Shown here: piece after piece, positions 48,194 through 59,973 of the stretch | Numbering within the stretch: position 1 is the first letter of the stretch | Layout: every line of letters begins with the position of its first letter | DNA from: Cloeon dipterum | Lineage: Eukaryota > Arthropoda > Insecta > Ephemeroptera > Baetidae | Length of the DNA stretch: 64,000 nucleotides | Assembly: GCF_949628265.1 (NCBI RefSeq) | Contig: NC_088788.1 | Location: 12,400,001 to 12,464,000 of the forward strand | Direction of reading: 5' to 3' | Program-made: the position numbers and the translations under genes | Notes under the pieces: model-generated | What the model was told of the DNA's origin: nothing | Databases searched by the model: none | The model's input: only the letters and a program-made list of their open reading frames with translations

Positions 48194-48481
48194 CGCTCAA
48201 ATCAATATACATATTAGTCGAATTTTAGATTTTGATCTGAACTGAATGTGTTATAAAAAATAATTATTTCAGGTAGAAAAAAACATAAATGATTTAATGC
48301 ATTTGATATCAGGATGAACGATGAGCTATAGAGTTACTGCGCATCTTGGAAATTGTGACACCGCCGTTCATATTATGAAAGGCTTGCATTATCTGAATTT
48401 TCTCCCTATCAGATATTATTTTTAATCGATTACATAAGGCAATCCTAAATTCTGATTTCGCGTCTGCGGGATAGCAGAGGC
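48194..48481. other. Spacer between AIG1-like 3 and the P450 cluster
   Basis: No gene visible; leads into the CYP-a promoter. Confidence 0.4.
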
Positions 48482-48489
48482 TATTTATA
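48482..48489 (+). promoter_or_regulatory. TATA-like box of CYP-a
   Basis: TATTTATA about 55 bases before the chosen CYP-a start. A transcription start about 30 bases downstream would exclude the ATG at 48496 and favour that at 48538. Alternatively, an acceptor-like cttctccag right before 48537 suggests a spliced leader as in the other P450 copies. Confidence 0.4.
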
Positions 48490-48537
48490 GCGCAGATGAA
48501 GTATGTTCAGTATCGTTTGAATCGCAGCTTCTCCAGG

Positions 48538-51102
48538 ATGTGGGTTCTCACAATCGCATTGATTTCGACGTGCATTTGGTTGCTGTACCGTTGGATCAAC
48601 TCTAAAAATGAATACTGGCGCAAGAAAGGAATTCCATTCGTAAGACCGGTGCCATTGTTCGGCACCATGTATCCCGTTATCTCGGGAAAACAATCGTTTG
48701 CAGATTTGCTGCAGGTAAAAGGTTGAAGCGGAAATAAGTTTGTCATGTTTTAATGATTTTGAATTAAATGTTAAGGTACAATATACCGAACTTAAAGCAT
48801 CTGGACGCGGCTACGGTGGAATTTTTGAATTCTTGACCCCAACGATTATGATAACTGACCCTGAACTCATCAGGCTTGTCACTGTCAAGGATTTTGAACA
48901 TTTTGCAGAGAGAAGAACGCCAGACATGAAGGATGAGTAAGCTAGCTATTAAAATAATATGAATTTGCTGAGTTGGCAATTTTGGCATGTATGCCGCATC
49001 ATGTGGCTTTCATTTCGCAGAGTTTGAGAGCTGTGTGTGCGCTGACAGCATCTCAAGGACAGCTCTATTGTTTGCATTATTTTGTATAGTTCCTTTCATG
49101 CTGAATTGTTTTTAAAATATATACGGATTCGTCCTGGTCCCGGTAAAATTGCGCAACGTTCAACAAACACCCAAATTTTCGTTGTCAAATGGATTGTTGC
49201 CCTTTCCTTGCAACAAAGAAATTCGCGTTTGGTTGTTGAAAGTTGCGCAATTTTGCCGCTACCAGGACGAATTGCTTCTGCAGAAAAAATTAAAAATTAT
49301 TTTAATTTAAAAGATAACTTTATCTGTTACAATAATATTCTGTTTTTTTCCAGTACGGATCCGCTTTTCCATAGATCTTTGACAAGTTTAAAGAGCGACG
49401 ACTGGAAACACATGCGCACAATCTTGAGCCCGGCATTTACCACCAGCAAGTTGCGTGGGATGTTTCCACTTTTGTCAAAGTGTTCAAGCGAGTTGATAAA
49501 AGCGCTCGAGCAAGAGAGCGAAATTTGCGAGTCTTTGGAAATGAGCAAGCACTTTAACCGCCTCGCCAACGACGTGATCGGCAGCGTAGCTTTTGGTCAC
49601 GAGAGCCAGGCGATCAAAAACGATAAAGATGAGTTCTTCCTGATGGGTCAGAGGCTGCGAAACTTTTCTGGGCTCCGCTATTTAATCGTGGCTGGCTACA
49701 TGCTCGCCCCTAAACTTATGAAATTGCTCGGCATTTCATTCACGCCGAAAGATATCAGCGTTTATTTCAGGAGGCTTATCATTGGCACCATGGAGCAGAG
49801 AGATAAGCTTAGCATTGTGAGTCTGAGCACATATATACGACCCTCTTGGCTTGGTGTTGATCAATATACTGCAATATCCAGTTTTACACGCGTACAGGCA
49901 ATAACTAATAGCTATATATAATTAATTAATTAATCAATTAATAATATAATAAATATAGCTATTTGTATAAGGCTTTCAATTATTCAGCTATCATTTTTCC
50001 AAAACCAAAAAAAATACAAAATTTCGTCTCCGTTTAATAAGTTCATTCATAAAAAATATAAAATTTTGAAACAAGAATGGTTTGAAGATGTAGAAAATGT
50101 CCTAAATATATTTAAAAAATTGGTGCAGAGTCGGCCAGATATGCTCCAGCTGCTGATGGCCGCCCAAAAAGGAGGCATCACAAGAGAAAAGAACGATGAA
50201 ATCGACTCTGGCACAATGGGAGAAGATGCTATAGCAGAAACCGAACGAATTAAAGTATTTTCTTCAGCACGCTTGAATGATGGAAAAAGTAAAACGCAAT
50301 ATTGAGTGCAAAATAGAACGACAGTAAAATACTATTTTTTCAGGGAACATAACTGATGAGGACATAGCCGCACAAGCATTTATTTTCTTCCTAGCCGGAT
50401 ATGACACTGTTTCCGCTGTGCTCAGTTTTACAGCCCACTTGCTCGCTTGCAATCCCGAGGTGCAGCAAAAATTATTTGAAGAAATTTCAAGTGAACTAGG
50501 AAGTGGAAATGCTACTGACTACGATACCATAAGAAGCATGAAATACTTAGACATGGTTATTTCAGGTTTGGAAACACCAATATTTAATTTTGAACTCTAA
50601 CTATATTCGTTTTATTTTCACAGAATCCCTACGGCTGTACCCACCAGCAGTGTTTTCAGATCGAAAGTGCACAAAGAATTACAAATTTCCAAATTCAGAT
50701 TTTGTGATGGAGGCAGGCCAGGGAATTGTTTACCCAATTTTTGCACTGCACAGGGATCCAGAGCTGTTTGAAAATCCGGAAATATTCGATCCAGAACGTT
50801 TCAATGACGAGAATAAGAAAAAAATTAGGCCATACACTTATCTGCCGTTTGGCTCTGGTCCTCACAACTGTATAGGTAATGCACGGCGTATGCAAAATCA
50901 ACATATTTTTCAACATTTTCGTGGTTTTTAAGGAATGAGGTTCGCTTTGCTGGAGGCTAAAGTGTGTTTGGTACACCTGAGCAAGAAATTCGAACTGGAA
51001 GTTTGTGCCAAAACGGAACTCCCTCTAAAAATATCAACCAAAACTTTCCAAATGACAACAGACAATGGTTTTTGGCTTAGACTTAGAGCCAGAACAAAAT
51101 GA
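48538..51102 (+). CDS. CYP-a: cytochrome P450, CYP3 clan
   Basis: Exons 48538-48714, 48776-48936, 49354-49816, 50129-50288, 50344-50565, 50624-50875 and 50933-51102, 534 residues. N-terminal membrane anchor (MWVLTIALISTCIWLLY), then the hinge GIPFVRPVPLFG. I-helix AGYDTVS at 338-344. ExxR is ESLR (Glu395-Arg398). The PERF motif is FDPERF. Haem loop FGSGPHNCIG with the ligand Cys477. P450s of this clan are ER mono-oxygenases that oxidise xenobiotics, plant toxins and endogenous lipids using P450 reductase. An ATG 42 bases upstream (48496) would add 14 residues before the anchor. Intron 2 contains a foldback repeat. Exons 4-7 are nearly identical to those of CYP-c. Poly(A) signal at 51151. Substrate unknown. 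Confidence 0.94.
49127..49272. repeat. Foldback element (imperfect long palindrome) in CYP-a intron 2
   Basis: The left arm beginning attcgtcctggtcccggtaa is matched by the reverse complement of the right arm ending taccaggacgaat. About 40 bases pair with about four mismatches, then pairing gets weaker toward a short centre. There is no coding capacity. It fits a small MITE or a long-hairpin RNA source. No clear target-site duplication is visible, so the class is open. Confidence 0.65.
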
Positions 51103-51156
51103 AATAACTCTTTAACGGTTCGAAAAAATTTTCTCAAAATATTTTGATTAAATAAA

Positions 51157-51469
51157 TTTTGGTTCTATATTTTAAAATATTTATCTGTATTCACCAGTGT
51201 TGAAAGAATAATAAAAAGACAAAAACTTAATTAAACATAGTAACATTCACGTGTTTTGTTGAGATAATACCCTTCCTTCTTTTTTGCACACGTCATATTT
51301 ATTCCTTCAGAGAACGCAATGACCATAATTGGATCTTTTTAGTGAATTTAAGATTGTGTTATCGGAAACTATGAAATCATACTGCATTTTTGATTTGCTC
51401 AGATATATAATCTATGGATCACAAATAATGTCATATATGCTTTATCTTTAAAAATAAAAGCAAGAAAGG
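51157..51469. other. Spacer and upstream region before the CYP-b distal promoter
   Basis: Conserved with 58240-58549. Blocks near 51260-51400 (atacccttcctt, gattgtgttatc, actgcatttttg) also recur more loosely before the right-edge promoter at 63180-63300, so part of this is probably regulatory. Confidence 0.4.
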
Positions 51470-51554
51470 TATAAAAGAGCCTCGTCATATTTAGCTCAAC
51501 AGACCTGTCTTCACGCCAAATGAAATAACTGGTCGAAAAGCAACCCAGCTGCAA
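51470..51554 (+). promoter_or_regulatory. CYP-b distal promoter with TATA box and candidate non-coding exon
   Basis: TATAAAAG at 51470-51477, then a likely start near 51500 and a donor gctgcaa|gtgagt at 51555. The copy at 58550-58635 and the looser one at 63370-63449 keep the same order of TATA box, about 70-80 bases, and gcaa|gt(g/a)agt. The CYP-b coding exon begins three bases before... i.e. directly after an acceptor at 52956 (exon start 52957, ATG at 52959), so splicing from here over 1.4 kb is expected. Confidence 0.6.
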
Positions 51555-52172
51555 GTGAGTATTCAATTTAATATTTAATTGCGCCTTGGGCCACTTTGTT
51601 GAGATGTGACTCAATATGAAACACAAATTTCCCCAGAAATACTAAACTTTGCAAACTTAATTTTAAATTAAAATTAATTAGTCATTTGATTTGTGGCTGA
51701 GGAACTCCGTCGTGTTATAATTTAGAATTGTATATCAATAACAATTTCCTTGCCAGCAAGCAGTATTGTAATTTACCATTTTCTAATTATAGGCAGTATT
51801 ACAGGATTTTTGAGAATACGTGATACTTTAGGGTATTTGTTCCATTTTGAAGGTTTAAATTTTTGCTGGATGACCCTCTTCGTATGTTGCTGAATGGCGA
51901 AAGTTAAAAAAATAATCAGTAATGTAATTATAAAAAGAACTAGATGAGCATCGGCTTTTTTATTTAAATTTATTCCTCCTTAATAAAAAGAACTGAATTT
52001 CGCGAGACTGGTTTCCGCGCTGCATCCGCGCATATCCAGGGAGTTTAGTCTCAAGGTTATCCATTCAAAAAAGCGGCAGAACCTCATGCAGTGTATATAG
52101 CTAGCACCGTGACCAAATGATGCAATTATTGAGTCACATTCACAAACACACGAAAGCTCCTCTCCTGATTCA

Positions 52173-52404
52173 CGCGCCGGGCAAAAGCTGCTCCGCCAGC
52201 AGTCGGTGGGAGAGCGCGAATGCAGTGGGCCGTGCGATTAAAACGCCTCCGCGAGTTTGCTGTTAACTCTTTTGACCCAACATTTTGGCTCTTAACTTGA
52301 GTGGAGCTAACACTAGAGCTGTGACAGATAAAGAGCTCTTTTGTGAGAGGAACGTCTAAACACCAAGTTAATTTTTGCACTTGGATTTAGGGACAAATCT
52401 CCAG
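52173..52404 (+). promoter_or_regulatory. CYP-b proximal promoter module with second candidate first exon
   Basis: The block gccgggcaaaagctgctccg, ccagcagtcggtgggagagcg, then TATA-like ATTAAAAC (52238-52245) and the gttaactc block is followed by a donor-like ctccag|gtaata at 52405. It recurs at 59190-59422, 55810-55900 (degenerate) and 63797-63960 (with a proper TATAAAAA). A CACGC core (AhR-type response element) precedes it in this copy. It probably gives an alternative leader spliced to 52957. Confidence 0.55.
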
Positions 52405-52958
52405 GTAATATTCACCTTCGCTTTTTTGGTGGTAGAGTGCCGAAAACTTTCACCTGTGCGTGGTACACAAGAGTACGATTACAAGCGTGTTGCAAAAATT
52501 TTAGGGGAATAATTGGAACAGAGCTTATTAACGTGGTCATATACTAGTCAAATTATATAACCAGAAATAATTATGAAAAGGCGCGTTTTTGAAATAAAAT
52601 GTTTTATGTTAACAGTAGCGTTGAAATATTATAAAAATTGTATGTTCTTTTATCAACTTTGATGAGGCGGTGCAATGAATTTTGATGTACGATTTGAAGA
52701 GCCATTGTTGAAATTATTTATTTCAACAGGAAGTATATTCATTAAAGAATATAAGTTGTTTTATAACTCAAGAATAAAATTTCTCATATTTTTATATTCA
52801 GCTATATAACACAAAAAATGCATTATCAAATCTTAATTATTTTCGGTTAGAAAATAGTTTAAATTAAAATTAATTATTGCTGTTCATGATGAATGATTTT
52901 AAAATTGGTGTTTTTTATCACAAAATATTTAATCCAACTTGAACCTTTTTTTGCAGAA

Positions 52959-55463
52959 ATGCTTGATTTTTGGACGACGTTGGGTCTTATAGCGGCCACG
53001 CTAACCCTTGCTTATTTCTACGCCGTGAGGAAAAATGACTTCTGGGCGAAAAGAGGAATCCCTTTTATCAAGCCTGTTCCTTTCTTTGGAAATATGACCA
53101 ACACTGTACTGAAGAGAAAATCCATTGCCGATGTGTTTACAGTAAGTAAAGAGTCAACATTGCAATAATCAAAGATAAATTTCCTTTTTTTCTCAGGACA
53201 ATTACAAGCAACTAAAGCCTTACGGATTTGGTGGTATTTATGAATTCATGAAACCAACCCTCATAGTTACTAGTCCTGAGCTTATTCGCGACATGACTGT
53301 AAAAAATTTCGATTTCTTCCACGACAGGAGGATAATTGTCACAAAAGAGTAAGTGTATCACAAAAATAATTACACCCGTAGGCTATTTTATGAAATTTAA
53401 ATTGATGAATATATCAGCTCCTCTTGAATTTAACTCAGGTTGGGTGAGGGAAATATTGAGAGGACAAAAAATAGCACGCCCTCGTACTGTACAGGACTCG
53501 CAGGCTTCATCAACAGAATTTCTACCATAGTATTAGCTTCGAGAAATTATTAATCAGCGACCGTTGAAAACGTCTGAAATGGCCACATCACAGTACGAGA
53601 GCATGTTGTTTAATTTTCTCCTCTCGAAATTTTCCTAATAGCTATCCATCCTGAAACGAATCCGCGCGGATATGTTCCATAACCGTTAGTTAAAATTTCA
53701 TAAAATAGCCTTAACATGTATTTTTTATTTAAAAAAATATAATAACATTTTTGGGAATTGTATTAAAATGGTACAAGCTGCAGAAACCTAAACAACATAC
53801 ATTAAAATATGTTTTCTGCCAAACATCAATTAATGCTATTTGAATTTTGCAACGTACCGATGAAAACCCTTAATTGTAATTCTCAACAACCTCGCCAAAA
53901 GACAAATAAAGATGTCATTTTTATTGCTTTCAGAACTGACCCTCTGTTTGCTCGCTCCCTTCCTGGTTTAAAAGGAGACGAGTGGCGCGAAATGCGCAAC
54001 AAACTGAGCCCAGCTTTCACCGCAAGCAAACTGAAACTCATGTTCCCGCACATCAGCAAGTGCGCCAGTCAGTTCGCCAAGTTCCTAATAACCAGAGAAG
54101 AAGCCAACACCCAACCCATCGAGTTTAAGAGCACGTTTACCAGAATGACCAATGACGTGATTGCAACAACAGCTTTTGGGATTGAAACCAATGCGGTTCA
54201 AAACCCAGAGGAAAAGTTCTACAAAAACGCACAAATCATGACTGATTTTGGAGCCGTGCGCAGTTTGATTGCTTTGGGCTTCGTGGTGTTTCCAAAGCTG
54301 ATGGCTGCATTAGGATTTTCGTTTACGCCCAAGGAGGTGACAAATTACTTCCAACAACTTATCAAGGGGGCGATGGAGTACAGAGAGAAGAAAAATATTG
54401 TAAATTATATGACTGTTTGAATAAGCATCATCATTTTTAAATTGACGTTTCACCAGACGCGGCCGGACATGCTGCAGCTTTTGATGGCCGCCCAGAAAGG
54501 CAAGTTAAAAAATGAGGCTGACGAGGATGTAGGAACAGTTGGAGAAGATGTTGCTGACTCTGAGCTGCACAAAAAACATATGGCAACCAAGAAGGGCGAT
54601 TCCATGAGTAAGCTATTTAGTCGAGGGAAAATTTGCAATCATACTCAAAAAGCTACATTTTTTTTTTAGATATTACTGATGAAGACATAGCGGCTCAAGC
54701 TTTTGCCTTTTTCTTCGCTGGGTATGATACAGTGGCCACCGTTCTCGCCTTTTTAGCTCACGAGCTGGCTGATAATCCAGAGGTCCAAGAACGCCTCTGT
54801 GAAGAGGTGGATGCCACAATTCAGGAAGGACCTTTGTCATATGAGTCTGTAATGGGTATGAAATACCTCGACATGGTTATTTCTGGTAATTAAATTAACA
54901 AAACTTACACAGTAATAATATGTGTGAATTCATCAATAGGATAGATTTAATAATTTATTTAATTTTTCAGAGGCTTTGCGAAAACATCCGCCAGCAGTGG
55001 GAACTGACAGGACTTGCATTAAAAATTATAAAATCCCTGGCACTGACCATGTAATTGAAGCAGGAATGATAATCACAGTGCCCATCTACCCTCTTCATAG
55101 GGACCCTGAATATTTCCCTGACCCAGAGAAATTCGACCCAGAGCGTTTCTCTGAAGAAAACAAAGCCGACATCAAACCTTACACGTATTTGCCATTCGGA
55201 GTTGGTCCGCATAACTGCATTGGTAACTAATTTAAAGCTGCTTTTTGCTCTCGATAATAATTGCTATTCTTTATTTAGGAATGCGATTTGCTCTACTAGA
55301 GGTCAAATTATGCGTCATTCATCTCTTAGCCACGTGCAAATTGAGAGTGTGCTCCAAAACGGAAATCCCACTACAACTTTCTAAAAAATCATTGACAATG
55401 ACCACTGACAATGGGTTCTGGTTGCTCGCCATTCCGCGGGAAAATCCATCTTTGGAAGTGTAA
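52959..55463 (+). CDS. CYP-b: cytochrome P450, CYP3 clan
   Basis: Exons 52959-53141, 53197-53348, 53934-54399, 54457-54607, 54670-54885, 54971-55222 and 55279-55463, 534 residues. Anchor MLDFWTTLGLIAATLTLAYF, hinge GIPFIKPVPFFG, I-helix AGYDT (334-338), ExxR EALR (390-393), FDPERF, haem loop FGVGPHNCIG with Cys472. Exon lengths and phases match CYP-d throughout. The first coding exon starts directly after an acceptor (cctttttttgcag|aaATG), so the 5' UTR is spliced; see the promoters at 51470 and 52173. ER mono-oxygenase by family, likely detoxification; substrate unknown. Poly(A) signal at 55639. Confidence 0.95.
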
Positions 55464-55644
55464 CATAAGTTTTGCAATGTTTCGTAAAACTATTTATTTC
55501 TTGCCTAATGGGATTGAAATTTACCATAAAAGTATTGAATTGTTTCTTTGTGTGAGCAATGATAAATCCAAATCGTGTGTCTCTAACGATTTTATACATT
55601 TTCATTGAAATATTGTGTTTAAGTGTAATGCACGAATGAATAAA

Positions 55645-56390
55645 ATAGGTGCTACTGAAGTGCGCAATTATTATTCACATGATATTAGCTGCGTGCAACT
55701 TGGCCAAGAGCGACTGACTGATATTTATCTCTTGGTTACATAGGTAGATACGTAGGCCAAATTGATAATGTTTTTTTATATTGCCCGCGACGACGAGCAA
55801 AATTTGCGTGCCAAGCAACAACTACTTCACCAGCACCAGCAGTCAGAGGGAGAGCGCGATTGCAACTGGAATTGCGATTAATCAAGTTGCTCTTTGTTAC
55901 GAGTGTTTTTGCAGCTCTAAAAAGCCAACAGCATTAACATATTATTTTGTACGAGAGGATCTCCCATAGTCTAGTGTGCTTTTTGGAATAGAACAAAATT
56001 GTAAGGTTTATATTCACTCCAGTTTGTCAAATTGTTTGCGTTGTTAGAGTGACCACAGATGAGTGAAAAGATGAAATTGAAAAGCTTTGTAAAAACATGG
56101 TTTGATTTGCTTACCTTCTGGTGCAGTTAAATAACTAATTACTTGTATGTAATCAGAAGAATTTTGAACGCTGGATAGTAAAAAATTAGTACTCGAGTGG
56201 TGACATGCTTGTTAAGAAGAGATAAAATTTAAAGTAAATCAAAAAACAAAAATAAAGTGGAGAAACAAAAGTAGTGACATAATTATAAGGTTTAATAATA
56301 AATTAAATTATAAATTAGTTATTTTGAAAAGCTATTTAGTAAAAATGTTCTTTTGAAATATTCAAATCCCGATTATTTTTTGTAGGAATC
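55645..56390. other. Spacer and upstream region of CYP-c
   Basis: Contains the degenerate proximal promoter block at 55810-55900 but no clear distal TATA module. No other gene is visible. Confidence 0.4.
55810..55900 (+). promoter_or_regulatory. Degenerate copy of the P450 proximal promoter module
   Basis: gccaagcaacaactacttca, ccagcagtcagagggagagcgcg and tgcgattaat follow the order of 52173-52245. The ATTAAAA of CYP-b reads ATTAATC here, so the TATA-like box is lost. That fits a decayed gene downstream. Confidence 0.5.
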
Positions 56391-58184
56391 ATGTTTGAAT
56401 GTTGGACAACGCTGGGCCTTGTAGCGGCTTCATCAATCCTTGCTTTTTTATACACCGTGAGAAACAATGACTATTGGGCAAAATTAGATATTCCCTTTAT
56501 CAAGCCAGTTCCTTTCTTTGGAAGCATGATTGGGACTGTGTTTAAAACAAAATCATTTGCTGACGTACTTGTTGTAAGTATAGAAGTAGCAATTAAATGA
56601 ATAAAAAGTTATTCTCCGTCGTTTATGCTGTATCAGGATAATTACAAGCACCTGAAACCGAACGGATTTGGGGGTGCTCTTGAGTTCATGCAGCCAATAT
56701 TCATGGTAACTAGTCCTGAGCTGATTCGTGACATCACGGTAAAGAATTTTGATTTCTTCCACGACAGAAGAATGATTGTAACGAAAGCGTAAGTATAGTG
56801 ATGTTAGTGATTACGTTTTAGAAATGAATCTGAATTCTTACTAAATGCCAGAGGCACTAAGTTAAGTTAATGAATACACTTTGAAAACCGATAAAATTTT
56901 AATTTTGTACCTTTATCTTTAAATTTAATAGCACCGATCCTCTGTTTGCTCGCTCCCTTCCCGGTCTAAAAGGAGTCGAATGGCGCGAAATGCGCAACAA
57001 ACTGAGCCCAGCATTCACTTATATACACATTCACATATATACGACCCTCTTAGCTTGGTGTTGATCAATATACTGCAATCCAGTTTTGCACACGTGCCTT
57101 CTATATTTAAGAGCTATTATTTTTTCAACAACTAAATATACAAAATTTTGAAACAAGAATGGTTTAAATATGTAGAAAATGCCCTAAATATATTTAAAAA
57201 ATTGGTGCAGAGTCGGCCAGATATGCTCCAGCTGCTGATGGCCGCCCAAAAAGGAGGTATCACAAGAGAAAAGAACGACGAAATCGACTCTCGCACAATG
57301 GGAGAAGATGATATAGCAGAGACCGAACGAATTAAAGTATTTTCTTCAGCACGCTTGGATGATGGAAAAAGTAAAACGCAATAATGAGTGCAAAATAGAA
57401 CGACAGTAAAATACTAATTTTTCAGGGAACATAACTGATGAGGACATAGCCGCACAAGCATTTATTTTCTTCCTAGCCGGATATGACACTGTCTCCGCTG
57501 TGCTCAGTTTTACAGCCCACTTGCTCGCTTGCAATCCCGAGGTGCAGCGAAAATTATTTGAAGAAATTTCAAGTGAACTAGAAAGTGGAAATGCTACTGA
57601 CTACGATACCATAAGAAGCATGAAATACTTAGACATGGTTATTTCAGGTTTGGAAACACCAATATTTAATTTTGAACTCTAACTATATTCGTTTTATTTT
57701 CACAGAATCCCTACGGCTGTACCCACCAGCAGTGTTTTCAGATCGAAAGTGCACAAAGAATTACAAATTTCCAAATTCAGATTTTGTGATGGAGGCAGGC
57801 CAGGGCATTGTTTACCCAATTTTTGCACTGCACAGGTATCCAGAGCTGTTTGAAAATCCGGAAATATTCGATCCAGAACGTTTCAATGACGAGAATAAGA
57901 AAAAAATTAGGCCATACACTTATCTGCCGTTTGGCTCTGGTCCTCACAACTGTATAGGTAATGCACGGCGTATGCAAATTCAACATATTTTTCAACATTT
58001 TCGTGGTTTTTAAGGAATGAGGTTCGCTTTGCTGGAGGCTAAAGTGTGTTTGGTACACCTGAGCAAGAAATTCGAACTGGAAGTTTGTGACAAAACGGAA
58101 CTCCCTCTAAAAATATCAACCAAAACTTTCCAAATGACAACAGACAATGGTTTTTGGCTTAGACTTAGAGCCAGAACAAAATGA
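56391..58184 (+). pseudogene. CYP-c: chimeric P450 pseudogene lacking most of exon 3
   Basis: Exons 1 and 2 (56391-56573, 56637-56788) and the first 88 bases of exon 3 (56932-57019) resemble CYP-b and CYP-d: MFECWTTLGLVAASS, then DRRMIVTKA and TDPLFARSLPGLKG. Right after the codons for SPAF the sequence jumps into what is intron 3 in CYP-a. About 370 coding bases are missing, and the frame meets a stop at 57062. Exons 4-7 (57211-57370, 57426-57647, 57706-57957, 58015-58184) are near-identical to CYP-a and intact, including AGYDTVS, ESLR and FGSGPHNCIG. No donor follows the exon 3 stump, so a full P450 cannot be made. Skipping exon 3 would remove the region between helices B' and G. I regard it as a pseudogene formed by recombination. 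Confidence 0.85.
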
Positions 58185-58549
58185 AATAACTCTTTAACGG
58201 TTGAAAAATGTTTTCTCAAAATATTTTGACTAAATAAATTTTGGTTCTATATTTTAAAATATTTATCTGTATGCACCAGTGTTGAAAGAATAAACAAAAG
58301 ACAAACACTTAATAAAACATAGTAACATTCACGTGTTTTGTTGAGATAATACCCTTCCTTCTTTTTTGCACACGCTATATTTATTCCTTCAGAGAACGCA
58401 ATGACCATAATTGGATCTTTTTAGTGAATTTAAGATTGTGTTATCTGAAACTATGAAATCATACTGCATTTTTGATTTGCTCGGAAATATAATCTATGGA
58501 TCACAAATAATATCATATACCTTATCTTTAAAAACAAAAGCAAGAAAGG

Positions 58550-58635
58550 TATAAAAGAGCCTCGTCATGTTTTAGCTCAACAGACCTATCTTCACGCCAA
58601 ATGAAATAACTGGTCGAAAAGCAACCCAGCTGCAA
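58550..58635 (+). promoter_or_regulatory. CYP-d distal promoter with TATA box and candidate non-coding exon
   Basis: Copy of 51470-51554: TATAAAAG at 58550-58557 and donor gctgcaa|gtgagt at 58636. Confidence 0.6.
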
Positions 58636-59189
58636 GTGAGTATTCAATTTAATATTTATTGGCGCCTTGGGCCACTGTGTTGAGAGGTGACTCAATTTTA
58701 AATACAAAATACCCCAGAAAAGTATAACTTTGCAAATTTAAAAAATAACTCATCATTTGATTTGTGGCTGAGGAACTCCGTCGTGTTAAAATTAAGAATT
58801 GTATATCAATATTAATTTCCTTGCCAGCAAGCAGTATCGTAATTTACCATTTTCTAATTACAGGCAGTAAAACAGGATTTTGAGAATACGTGATACTAGG
58901 GTATTTGTTCCATTTTGAAGGTTTTGAATGTAATTATAAAAAGAACTAAATGAGCATCGGCTTTTTTATTTTAATTTATTCCTCCTTAATAAAAAGAATT
59001 GAATTTCGCGAGACTGGTTTCCGCGCTGCCCGGCAGCAGTTTGACGCGCATATCCAGGGAGTTAAGTCTCAAGGTTATCCATTTAAAAAAGCAGCAGAAC
59101 CACATGCAGTGTACATAGCTAGCACCGTGACCAAATGATGCAATTATTGAGTCACATTCACAAACACACGAAAGCTCCTCTCCTGATTC

Positions 59190-59422
59190 ACGCGCCGGGC
59201 AAAAGTTGCTCCGCCAGCAGTCGGTGGGAGAGCGCGAATGCAGTGGGCCGTGCGATTAAAACGCCTCCGCGAGTTTGCTGTTAACTCTTTTGACCCAACA
59301 TTTTGGCTCTTATCTTGAGTGGAGCTAACACTATAGCAGTGACAGATAAAGAGCTCTTTTGTGAGAGGAACATCTAAACACCAAGTTAATTTTTGCACTT
59401 GGATTTAGGGACAAATCTCCAG
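59190..59422 (+). promoter_or_regulatory. CYP-d proximal promoter module
   Basis: Copy of 52173-52404: the gccgggcaaaagttgctccg block, ATTAAAAC, gttaactc, and the donor-like ctccag|gtaata at 59423. Nearly unchanged between the copies although it is non-coding. Confidence 0.55.
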
Positions 59423-59973
59423 GTAATATTCACCTTCGCTTTTTGGTGGTAGAGTGCCGAAAACTTTCACCTGTGCGTGGTACACAAGAGTACGATTCCA
59501 AGCGTGTTGCAAAAATTTTAGGGGAATAATTGGTGCAGAGCTTATTACCGTGGTCCTATACCAGTCAAATTATAACCAGACATAATTATTATGAAAAGGC
59601 GCGTTTTTGAAATAAGATGTTAATGTTAACTGTAGCGTTGATAAATAATAAAAATTGTATGTTATTTTATCAATTTTGATGAGGCAGTGCAATGAATTTT
59701 GATGTACGATTTGAAGAGCCATTATTGAAATTATTTATTTCGACAGAAAGTGTATTAAAGAACATAAGTTTATTTACAACTCAAGAATAAAATATCTCAT
59801 ATTTTTATATTCAGCTATATAACACAAAAAAAATGCATTATCAAATCTTAATTATTTTCGGTTAGAAAATAGTTTAAATTAAAATTTAATATTCCTGTTA
59901 ATGACAAATGATTTTAAAATTGGTGTTTTTTTATCACAAAATATTTAATCCAACTTGACCCTATTTTGCAGAA

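Larger units (their letters stand above)
49830..55463 (+). repeat. Segmental duplication, copy 1 (CYP-a 3' half, spacer, CYP-b)
   Basis: From catatatacgaccctctt in CYP-a intron 3 through the CYP-b stop codon, the sequence matches 57035-62442 almost base for base in exons, with small indels in introns and spacer. The match ends abruptly after the two last stop codons. Confidence 0.85.

Noticed and set aside
49082-49921. A 279-codon plus-strand frame starting in CYP-a intron 2
   Set aside because: It only reads through the foldback element and intron into exon 3 and beyond its donor; the spliced model with the P450 frame is correct.
52126-52380. Minus-strand open frame repeated at 59144-59398
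   Set aside because: It is the conserved promoter module read backwards. Conservation is explained by recent duplication and the frame is not kept in the older copy at 63797.
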